Shown piece by piece: positions 55,156 through 64,000 of a stretch of 64,000 bases of DNA (the stretch's first letter is position 1; the number at the start of each line of letters is the position of its first letter). The notes under the pieces were generated by a model. It was given only the letters and a program-made list of their open reading frames with translations. It had not been told where the DNA came from and did no database searches. The DNA lies in assembly GCA_030867185.1 (NCBI GenBank), contig CM061489.1, positions 47,071,405 to 47,135,404 on the forward strand, read 5' to 3'. This DNA comes from Tagetes erecta (taxonomy: Eukaryota; Streptophyta; Magnoliopsida; Asterales; Asteraceae). The position numbers and the translations under genes were made by a program.

Positions 55156-57037
55156 ATGGATCCACTTAATGTTGAGAACATTTCAAGTGATGACTCTAAA
55201 GGAGAAGAGAAAAAGAAAAAGTCACCACCTCCTATACAAAAACAATGTAAAACAAAGAAAACGAAGACACCACAACAAACTCAAAAACCTGATAGGAAGG
55301 GAAGATCCTTCGTTTGGGATCATTTTGATAAGTTTACTAATGAAGATGGGATAAAAAAAGGCAAAGTGTCATTATTGCAAAAAAGATTTGTGTGGTGACA
55401 CCTCTAGGATGGAACATCGGCTCTTAGAAAACACCTTGAATGTTGTAAGGATCACCCCGACAGAATGAAAGATCAAACAAATTTATTTGTCAAGCGGAGT
55501 GATGATGTTGAGGGCGATGCAATTGTTAAAACATGGAAGTTCTCTAATGAAAATGGTAGAATAGCAATTGCAGAGATGATTATAATTGAAGCTGCCTTTT
55601 TCAACTGTGAGCATGAAGGTTTTAGGAGGCTAATGCAAACCGTATGTCTAAATTTGAAGATACCGAGTAGGAAGACGGTTTCTTGAAGACAGTTTTAGAA
55701 AGCTACCTTGAAGTCCTTGTTTACACATAGTAAACCTCGTGTGTCTCTAACGACCGACACGTGAACTTCAAAACAAATGATTAACTATATGTGTGTAACT
55801 AACTGCCCACTATATTGATGAAATGTGGAAATACCAAAAGCGTATCATTAGCTTTAAACCGATCTCAAGTCATAAGGGAGAAAATATTGGTAGGCTTCTT
55901 CTGCAGTGTTTGAGGGAAAGTGATTTGGATAAAGTGTTAACCATCACAATGGATAATGCCTCATCCAATGATGTTGCTATTACGTTTCTAAAAACAAAGC
56001 TAAACAATCTTTTCTTCAATGGGAGATACTTAAATACCCGATGTATGGCTCATATTTTGAACTTGATTGTCAAAGACGGGTTAAGTGAAAGATCGGTACC
56101 AATAGAGCGCATCAGAAAAGCGATTCGATACGTAAGACAATCTCCTAACAGAATTGACGCTTTTAAAATTTGTTGCACCGCATAAAAGATCGATTCTAAG
56201 GCACTAATATCTCTAGACATCTGTACCAGGTAATTATTTTTATATTTTTTAAAACTAAATTCTTGGTTTTTGTAGTATAATTACCGTACTAATCTATTTT
56301 CCTTAATAATTTAATATCACTGGTGGAACTCCACATATGGTATGCTGAACACGGCTGCAAAGTTTGAAAGGCGTTTGACGCATTTGATTTGCTTGACCTA
56401 AATTTTAGAGAGGAGCTGGTTGATGTTCCTAAGGTTGCTGATTGGGACTACGCGAGGGAAATGATAAGTCTTTTAGAATTGTTTGAGCGTAAAACAACTA
56501 GAGCTTCAGCTTCATCATAGGTACATGTTAATTTGTTTTGTTGTTATTGTATGAAGTTTTAAATATGGACTATATATAATGTATTTTCTTAATAGGTGGA
56601 GGTTAATCTCTTCTACAATGACATCATTGACATTGAGAATCATTTAAAAAAGATGTTGGCTTCAAATGACTTCCTAACTAGACAATTGGGTGATAAAATA
56701 AAGAAAAAGTTTTATAAGTATTGGAAGGGTGATCAGAAATGGAATAACCTTATGTACTTTGAGGAAATTTTAGACCCTAGATTGAAGAAAAGTGTTATTG
56801 GATATGGTTTTGGCATAAAATTTGAAGCTGAGAAAACTGAAAAAGAAACAGCAAAGGACATAAAAGATAAGGTAACAACGGCTGTAAAAGTTGTTATTGA
56901 TGAATTAGAGATATTGTTTCGTTTATATGAGATGGAATACGAACTGGAGAATTCGAGGACCTTTCAAAACAGTCAAAGAACATTGATGATTCATTTGAAG
57001 GTAAATAAGATTCATTTATTGTGTTTAATGTGTTTAA
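55156..57037 (+). pseudogene. hAT (Ac/Tam3-like) transposase, decayed and truncated
   Basis: The ATG opens an acidic then lysine-rich N-terminus (SSDDSKGEEKKKKS, KKTKTPQQ) and FVWDHFDKF. The BED zinc finger is split between frames: AKCHYCKKDLCG in one, TSALRKHLECC in another. The RNase H-like core follows: LTTD with the expected W codon now TGA, HYIDEMWKYQKRIISF, HKGENIGRLLLQCL, TMDNASSND and TRCMAHILNLIVKDGL (55740-56185). After an intron-like gap come WNSTYGMLNTAAKFERR and VPKVADWDYAREMISLLELF (56320-56520), then the DUF4413-type region EVNLFYNDI...YWKGDQKWNNLM...ILDPRLK (56596-57000). The C-terminal dimerisation domain is absent because a gypsy LTR starts at 57038. Multiple frameshifts and stops: inactive. 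Confidence 0.88.
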
Positions 57038-59902
57038 TGTGACACCCCACCCGGCGACGGAAACACCGGGTTGTCATAGAAATTTGATATCAATAGTATA
57101 CAAAGCACATGATAATTATTTATTAAGTCTAATAATGAGATAATAAGTCTGGAACATTAGTCTTAAATAGAAATGACAAATTGTAATAAAACCGAAAAAT
57201 AATTGCAACTGTCCTTATTAATTTAACTAGGTTCAAGACAATCATATGTCTTGGCAAAAACAGCAAAATAATATCAAGCATTACCTGAAATGTGTGAAAA
57301 TAAAGTTAGCTATTTTAAGCTAGTGAGTAAACCACCAATTGATACATAATAATATAGAAATCCAAGATCATCATATGCTGCGCAATCTTACATGTATAGC
57401 TATTTCATATCATTCTCGACCATGACACCTTGAACATACATTGAATACATTGTAATAGGATGTAGTCATTTATCATGAGGAACCAACTCATGTATTAATT
57501 AAGGATAACTTTTCAAGCAACCGTCATCTAACCATCTCGATATTTAAGTTATCCATAATTATTTAGCAACATAGTATAACAACTTGTAACATTGAATAAC
57601 AACTTGTAACATAGTAACTTGTAACCTTGAAATTGAATGACCGGGTTTAAATCACCTATTTTGAAATACATGTAGGTGGGTTTGTCAAACTATTAGCGCT
57701 AACATTGTACCAGTGGGATTACTAAGTAACAATACTAATTTACACTACCACATAAGGATTGCATCTTGCCGCAGAAGAAGACTAACACATTTTATGATCT
57801 ATCTCTATTTGAAAACGAATAAAAATTGGAAAAATATTGTATAGTATTTGAACACATTTCAGCCCTAAAACGTAAAAGTAAAAAGGGGAGTGAATTTACT
57901 CACCTTGAAACTTGGGCTCGAAACAAATAGCAAACAACTTAGATTGAACCAAGGATTTCCCAAATACTAGAATCACCTAAGTAAATGAGAATCCTAACTT
58001 AGCAAAACATATAGTATATAAAACTAGAATTGAAACAATAGAAGTTTAAAGATATTGAAATTCTAGGGTTTTGAATTGGGATTTGGGGGTTTCTCGCTAA
58101 ACTTAAAAAAAATATATAAACTCGTTTTTTTTCAAAATGTTAGCAATAGTAATAATAATTATTTTGATAAATGATAGAAACTTTAATAATATATTTTTTA
58201 TAACAACTTATATAATGCCAAAAATATGTTACATATATTATAAATACTTTAAAACACTTAACACAATTCTAAAGTATACATGATCCATATGAAATTCCTA
58301 TTTGTATAATCTATTATTTATAAAACTTTGTATCTATTTCATAAATATTTAAAATACATATTTATAGAATTCTTATAGTATTATAAGTATTTGTAATAAA
58401 TAAATTTATAAAACTAACGTTATAAAAATCATGGTTTTGATATGTTATAGATTTTTAACGTTTTGTAATATATACGGTTTTGAATTTTTATCGTTATCAT
58501 TATATGAACTAATATACTATACTTTTATTAAAAGTTAGCAAAAGAAGTAATAATTAAAAAAAATAATGTAACTATGCTAGACCCGAGTTTCGGGCTCGGG
58601 TCTCCCTGACCACACCCACCTGAAGAAACCAGACGCGCTGCTTTCCTTTTTATTTAAAATTGGTTTCTAAAAGGTTTTAACATATTTAAGACAAAAACCT
58701 CAATTTCCTATAAACCCTAGAATATTTAATCCATGATTTAGACCTTGAATTCGATACCAAAACAACAATTGATCATAGGGCTTTTGTTTAGGACGATACA
58801 AGGATCATTTTATATATACACACTTACTTGATTGATGACGGATTGAATGATTGAGATGAAGAACAAATAGCGACGAGTGAAAATCGACCGGGTAGATCGG
58901 AGTTGTTAAAATTCAATTAATCTTCTTGAAACCCTCTTGATGATGAGGTGAAACCCCTTGATTAATTTAGTAGAAAATCACGTTTCGATGGTGAATTTGT
59001 CTCGTTTTAGCTTAGGTTTCTTTGATAATCAAACAAATTGCATTCGAGAATTTTGAAAGAATTGATGTATTGGAATTACTTTGAAATGATGATGGGAGCG
59101 TTTTGATTCACGAAATTGATTGAATTGAGCGTTAAACCGATTATTGATTAAATGGGTTTAAGTTTCGTTTTTGAAATCAACTAAAAACGATGCATTGATT
59201 GATAATTCGATGTTTAAGTGACCGTTATGGGTTCGAAACTTGCTTCCAAGCGTTTAACCGTTGTTGGATTGGATTATAAACGTCAAAATTATAGGATTTG
59301 GTCATCGCCGGAGCTTCGCCGACTTCCAACGAAGGTTGCCGGAAAGTATGATCGGAAAAGCGGGGTGAAAATAGGGGGCTGGTTTGGCTTAATTAATTTG
59401 ATATTTACAATTTGACCCTTGAAGTTTCAATTGTTATTTAATTGAAGTTATAACTTTAATACAAGTTTCAATGTTGACAATTTTGACACATAGTTTATTT
59501 AAACTTTATTTTAACTAACTAACTTAACCAAAATAACTTGTAACGTTTATCACATTGACAATTTAATATATTTACGTTGTTTTTGACATCGAATGGTTAT
59601 TTTTACACTTAGTAGAAATAGTTTCGTTATAGTTTATAAAAATTCATTTTATAAATTACAATTTATACACTTTTGGAATTAATCGTTATAAATAGTACTT
59701 AAATAGATATATATTTCAGATATTAACTCGAAGTAAATTCGATCATTATATTAAAGACGATATTATATAGAATTCGACATATTTATTCATATTGATAACA
59801 AAGTGTTAAAATTTTGAGATATTTAAATACGAATACAAATAAAGGTAAATAGATTCGGGTTTGAGTCGGGCATTCGGGTTCGGATTTGGGGCAGATGTCA
59901 CA
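57038..59902 (-). mobile_element. Ty3/gypsy chromovirus-type 3' LTR (2865 bp)
   Basis: On the minus strand it starts TGTGACATCTGCCCC next to a polypurine tract (AAGGAGGGGAGCC, 59903-59915) and ends GGGTGGGGTGTCACA inside the hAT pseudogene. Both ends have TG..CA. It is homologous to the partial LTR at 1-1532. It is a 3' LTR and not a clean solo LTR, since internal sequence is attached at 59903. Frames inside have no recognisable family. Confidence 0.75.
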
Positions 59903-59975
59903 GGCTCCCCTCCTTATAGAAAATTCCTCTCGAAATTTGCTCAAACCGAAATAGAAGATGAACCGAAAAGATGCG
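59903..59975 (-). pseudogene. Remnant of gypsy pol end and polypurine tract
   Basis: The minus strand reads a polypurine tract preceded by sequence matching the last ~40 bp of pol at 1533-1600 ('gagcaaatttcg' and 'tataaggagggg'). The matching frame is degenerate. Internal sequence is lost beyond about 59960. Confidence 0.55.
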
Positions 59976-60575
59976 ATTATTTAGCTTTCCATTATAAATG
60001 TACTTACGTTATTTAGCTCTTCTGATTTGAATAAGGATATGTTAGCAACGAGGAGCTGAATTAGAATACACCAACTTGAGCATATGATGATGGTGATAAC
60101 AAAAGGTAATATGCGAAAACAATTTTAAATTTTGATTTCTATATGATAAGAATTGATTTCTGATTTATTCATAGGTTCAAATGGTAATAGGTTTTTTTAT
60201 TTTAGATCAACTTAGGATATATATAGTTTATTTTACTCCATGATGTACGATACGTTTTATTATATGAATAGGATACTTAGAACAACACGAAAATTCACAG
60301 ATCGAAACAAAGCTTCATTTGACAATATGACAGAAGCATTTATATATAGGAAGTACCAGCGGCGTACCCACCATGCTCTTGTCATACCACATTTGAAGCA
60401 TCGTTTCATTATTTGGAGCATCGGTTTAAGGTAACTTTTACATCAATTAATTCGTATCCTCCTCCTTATTAAAAGCTCTAAAACATTAGCTTCAAATTCG
60501 AAAAACCATAACGGTATTAAGTGTTTTTTAACAGGTTTAAAAAAAAATATGTTTGAAACTTAGAATTCTCTCAAT
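59976..60575. other. Unassigned AT-rich stretch
   Basis: No gene or terminal repeat recognised. Confidence 0.4.
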
Positions 60576-61037
60576 CATGGACGGATCCAATGACAAAGGA
60601 ATGGGTTCACAAGAACCCACCGCGTCTTAAAATTTTAACATAAATTATATAGAAAATTTCAGAGTGAACCCATAGAAAATCTTGAAGTGAACTCATAAAT
60701 AGGAGTGGATTGAAGTAACAAAGTTCTTTTAGATGAATTGGAATTGAATTAATATAGTTTGTAAAAGGTCACAGGTTCAATTCTCCTAACGAACATTTAA
60801 CTGGAATTCTTTTTTTATTGGATTTTTAACATTTTAGTAGTCGAAATGGTGAAACGCTTCTCATTTTATTATATTCCAAAGTGTAATATTCACTTATTGT
60901 TTCACATTATTATTATGTGATGAACCTAACCCGATACGAACCGTTGAACCGACCCAATTTTTTTTATGTCCGGTTTATTAAAATCGAAACACCTAAAAAT
61001 AGTAAACCCACTGATAAAAATTCTTGGATCCGTCACT
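60576..61037. mobile_element. Probable hAT-type MITE (GACGGATCC ends)
   Basis: Inverted ends CATGGACGGATCCAATGA and (inverted) TAGTGACGGATCCAAGAAT. The flanks 'ctctcaat' and 'ctctctat' could be an aged 8-bp duplication with two mismatches. No coding capacity. The edges are uncertain by a few bases. Confidence 0.5.
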
Positions 61038-61200
61038 ACTCTCTATTATGATTTTTCTCAATCCAACAGATGAAAATTAAGATTTTTAAATCTAAGTTTC
61101 TTTCTTCTTATCAACTTGTGTTTGGTTGAGAGTACACGAAAAAGGAATTAGAATGTTTACGTTTTCCTTCATGGTGCCATTTGCATGGAATTTTAAACAT

Positions 61201-62354
61201 GAGTAAATTACTTTTTGTATACCTGAGTTTTCTAAAAAGTAACGGTTTGAAGCCTAAAGTTAAGTTCGTCTATTTGAACCCTGAGTTTTCAATTTTACTT
61301 CTGTTTGTATACTTTTAACTAACGGGGTTAATTCTTTCGTTAGTTTTGATTACAATTACCAAATTACCCTTGATTTTTTTTATTTTATAAAAACATTTAA
61401 ACTAACCCACCCCATCATTTGACTTTACCCACACACATCTTCTTCCCCACCCACTCTGTTACAGTGATACTATATCCTTGTAAAAGGATCACCACCACTT
61501 ATAATCAACATTTAATCTTCCCAATCTCACCATCTTGCTATCAACATTTAATCTTCTCAATCTCACCATCTTGTTCATCTTCTTCAAGCCCTTCACCACC
61601 TCTACCCTTCGCCACCATCAACCACACACAAGTACACACACACTTCCTTGGTTACCGTTTACTTATGTAAATCTACCCAACATCCACTGCCTTCATTCAC
61701 TTCCCCTGCTGTCAACCATCTCTACTCCTCACATTCATGAATTAGCAGTTGCAGATTATAAGAATATATTTTAGGGTGTTTGTGTGTATGCCCGAGGCAC
61801 GATGGATACCGATTTTCGCACCTTGCTTTACAACAGATTGATTTCCGGGAACATTGTGTGGCAAAAATGATGAGTGGTTCGATCTTGGTTCAGATTTATG
61901 AGTGATAGGATTTGGGGTTAGGGCAAAAAAACTTGTGCTTCTACCGTCTGTATAGCTCTAGTGGTGGTGGTTGAAGTGTTTGATCAATGGTGATGGAGGT
62001 GGTGGTTGTCGTAGATGGTGGTTAGGGCCATGACTAAGGGTGAAGATTGTTTGATCGATGGTGATTATGGAGGCGGTGGTGGTGGTGTGGTGTTTGATTG
62101 ATGGTAATAGTTGTAGAAGTTAGAGGTTTGGTAAAGTATGTGTTTTGTTTTTATTTAATAATAATTAAAATATGAAATTGACCTAGATACCCCTCATGTG
62201 ACTTCATAGTTAACAGAGAATATAGACGGCGTTAGCCCTAGGTATAGAAATCGAGGTAAAATTGAAAACTCAGGATTCAAATAGATGGATTTAAACTTTA
62301 GGCTTCAAACCGTTATTTTTTAAAAAACTAAGGTATACAAAAAGTAATTTACTC
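61201..62354. mobile_element. Mutator-like non-autonomous element (1154 bp)
   Basis: Ends GAGTAAATTACTTTTTGTAT and its exact inverse ATACAAAAAGTAATTTACTC, with arms of about 100 bp ('aacggtttgaagcctaaagtt', 'ccctgagttttcaatttta'). It is flanked by the 9-bp repeat TTTAAACAT at 61192-61200 and 62355-62363. The interior has a C-rich left half and a GGTGGTGG-rich right half, possibly a captured fragment, with no family recognised. No transposase. Confidence 0.85.
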
Positions 62355-62631
62355 TTTAAACATTATAATGGAATGTTGTATATAATTAGATAATTACCTC
62401 TACTGGTTTCTTTCTCAAATATTTCTTCTTACTTAACGTTAACATAACAGTTATATTAAAATACAAAAATCAAAGCTTATCTAATAATATTTCTAAATCA
62501 AAATCAAAATCCACTATTAAAATCAAAACTCAAAAATCGATTTTGTGAAGAGTAACTGAACGGTAATCCATTGTTCAAACTCTCTTTTAAGCATTTTTCA
62601 AAGACATGGCAATGACGCTTGTTCCAGAATA

Positions 62632-62829
62632 CCATTTGACTACATGTCCGAGCCAAAAGGGTTTTACGTGACATGATTAAAAGCTCATGTTCGGTTTTTT
62701 CCTGGAGCAGTTGGTTGACGAGTTTTGACTCCATTTGACTACATGTCCAAGCCAAAAGGGTTTTATGTGACATGGTTAAAGGTATATGTTCGGTTTTTTC
62801 CTGGAGCAGTTGGTCGACAAGTTTTTTCT
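62632..62829 (-). repeat. 99-bp tandem duplication keeping the reading frame
   Basis: Two adjacent 99-bp copies (62632-62730, 62731-62829) differ at a few positions. On the minus strand one frame runs through both as 33-residue repeats (KLV.QLLQEKTEH...MS.KTLLA.TCSQM). It is part of an open frame 62504-62830 without an ATG at the start and without a recognised family. Whether it was ever an exon is unknown. Confidence 0.7.
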
Positions 62830-62869
62830 CCAATCAACTTGGCCCGTCTGAGTACATCGGTCATAGGTC

Positions 62870-63180
62870 GTTACACCAACCACTATTAAAAAAACTGAAC
62901 AATAATCAACTGACGAACCATATGAGAGAATTAAACTGAAGTTTCCGAGGAAATTAAATAAAGTAGTCAGATTTAGAATTCTAACATCAACGGGTTGTTC
63001 ACGTCGTAAATCTCATAAATCTTTCCTCTTTTTCGCATACTTCATGACGAGATGTAGACGCATTTGGTAAAAGAAACAAATCTTAGGCTTGAGGATTGAT
63101 ATTTCTCATTTAAATTCATATAGAATTTACAATATGATAACAAGTAAAGCGGATAATAAGATGTGTCAAAATCCTTTTTG
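62870..63180. other. Unassigned spacer
   Basis: No gene, repeat or RNA gene recognised. Confidence 0.4.
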
Positions 63181-63249
63181 AATATTGATGACGTAGGTCA
63201 TATAACCACTTGGTTGGGCAGCCGGAAGCCAGCAGCCAGGAGCCAGAAG

Positions 63250-63759
63250 CTGGGTACGTGAACAGTAGCGCTACAGTAGTCTGACATTTGCTTGCACAAC
63301 AAGCATTCAATCACATCCCACAATATCTTCAAAAGATATCATGGGAACAACAAACTGAACACAATTAATGCAAGAGAAAAGCCTTTACACGAAAATGGCT
63401 AAAAACATAATCCACTATTCAAACCTGAGGTGCTGCAGGCTGCCAAGAATGGAAGGTGCACTGGTCGAGGGGCAGCCTCGAGCCAGGAGCTCTTGAACCT
63501 TTCAGATTTGATTCAGATTTGCTTGGGCAATACACAATAACTTGTGTATATATATTGCTGCAATCTGAAGACAAACTCACTCTCATTCACATTGGCTCTT
63601 GCACTCCACTCTCAAAATACACACACACACACACACACACTCACTCCTCTCTTTACTTAACATTTCTCTAATCTTAACACTTAGAGATATAACCGAATCA
63701 TACTCTGAACTTAGACATATCGTTAGTACCATCCTCTCCATAATCTTGTTATAGTAACA
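63250..63759 (+). mobile_element. 3' part of a gypsy 5' LTR
   Basis: Located directly before a primer site and gag start, it ends TTATAGTAACA. A TATA-like TGTATATATATTG lies near 63543 and a (CA)n repeat at 63619-63640 downstream of it. The left edge of the LTR could not be found, so the start given is only a lower limit of what is probably LTR. Confidence 0.55.
63619..63640 (+). repeat. (AC)n microsatellite
   Basis: Eleven AC units within the LTR transcript region. Confidence 0.95.
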
Positions 63760-63761
63760 AG

Positions 63762-63779
63762 TGGCGCCCACCGTGGGGC
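63762..63779 (+). other. Gypsy primer binding site
   Basis: TGGCGCCCACCGTGGGGC, two bases after the LTR end. This 18-mer is the characteristic junction of a large group of plant Ty3/gypsy elements. The tRNA species is not assigned. Confidence 0.85.
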
Positions 63780-63840
63780 AGCGCTGCTTAGAACAGATCC
63801 CCACTAGATCTCGACGCTGTTCCTAAGTATTTTTTCTTTA

Positions 63841-64000
63841 TGGCTGAGGAAAACGATCCCCCTGAGTTCAGATCATCTCCGACGTTTCATGTGTCAGCTT
63901 CCAGCCATACATCTTCTGAAATGGCTGGACAAACCACTCCGACAACGGACGGACCTCAGTTCGAACCGTCACTCCAAGATTTGCAATCTTTTCACACTCC
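63841..64000 (+). CDS. Gypsy gag N-terminus, cut by window edge
   Basis: ATG at 63841 opens MAEENDPPEFRSSPTFHVSA and stays open to the window end (53 codons). It is a serine/threonine/proline-rich, disordered start, as is usual for plant gypsy gag. Its position 60 bp after the primer site supports the call. The family core (capsid) lies beyond the window, so intactness cannot be judged. Confidence 0.6.

Noticed and set aside
55156..55398. A small separate basic protein gene
   Set aside because: It is the N-terminal part of the hAT transposase; the zinc finger continues in the next frame.
57038..59902. A clean solo LTR
   Set aside because: The right side continues into a polypurine tract and pol remnant, and no 5-bp repeat of 'tttaa' follows, so it is the 3' LTR of a truncated element.
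63583..63804. Minus-strand 73-codon frame
   Set aside because: It crosses the (CA)n repeat and the LTR/primer-site junction of a plus-strand gypsy element.

Overview
This window is plant nuclear DNA: AT-rich, almost entirely made of transposable elements, with one intact protein-coding gene. Plant-specific families set the kingdom (a PLS-type pentatricopeptide repeat gene, Ty1/copia and Ty3/gypsy chromovirus elements, hAT, Mutator-like and PIF/Harbinger-like elements, Helitrons with GC-rich hairpins and CTAG ends). The style of the LTRs and polyprotein ends suggests a eudicot, probably Asteraceae, but that is recollection of repeat style and not proof.

Layout. 1-3258: remains of minus-strand chromovirus-type gypsy elements (3' LTR, polypurine tract, end of pol) joined to part of a second LTR family. 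3259-9000: a minus-strand Ty1/copia element with 5' LTR, tRNA-Met primer site, gag, protease and integrase; it is full of stops and cut off at the start of reverse transcriptase. 9470-12020: a fold-back element split by a 1.93 kb solo LTR. 12500-18490: pieces of a second gypsy family (LTR, primer site, gag with an internal duplication, and a clean 608 bp solo LTR). 18600-24400: Helitron ends and a nested cluster of fold-back elements, one carrying a 24-bp minisatellite. 24424-36530: one fold-back element split by a 10.1 kb Helitron that carries exon-structured fragments of two host genes, a fructosamine/ribulosamine-3-kinase and a ClpC-type chaperone. 37400-40600: three minus-strand Helitron 3' ends, the last belonging to an element split by a second fold-back element with the same 24-bp array. 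41568-41877: a 5'-truncated LINE. 43290-about 45130: a Helitron-like segment with a perfect hairpin end. 46394-48460: the intact PPR gene (minus strand), like Arabidopsis At3g26540. 49433-54410: an LTR holding a second copy of the 1.93 kb solo LTR and a hAT-type MITE. 55156-57037: a decayed hAT transposase cut by a chromovirus LTR (57038-59902). 60576-62354: two more non-autonomous DNA transposons. The window ends inside a new plus-strand gypsy element (LTR end, primer site, start of gag).

Apart from the PPR gene nothing here forms a working pathway. The value lies in the insertion history: target-site duplications, terminal repeats and related empty sites inside the window allow many insertions to be placed to the base and ordered in time. 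The richest objects are the gene-capturing Helitron and the fold-back family with three-frame-open 24-bp arrays. All calls were made by reading the sequence; no database or alignment program was used.
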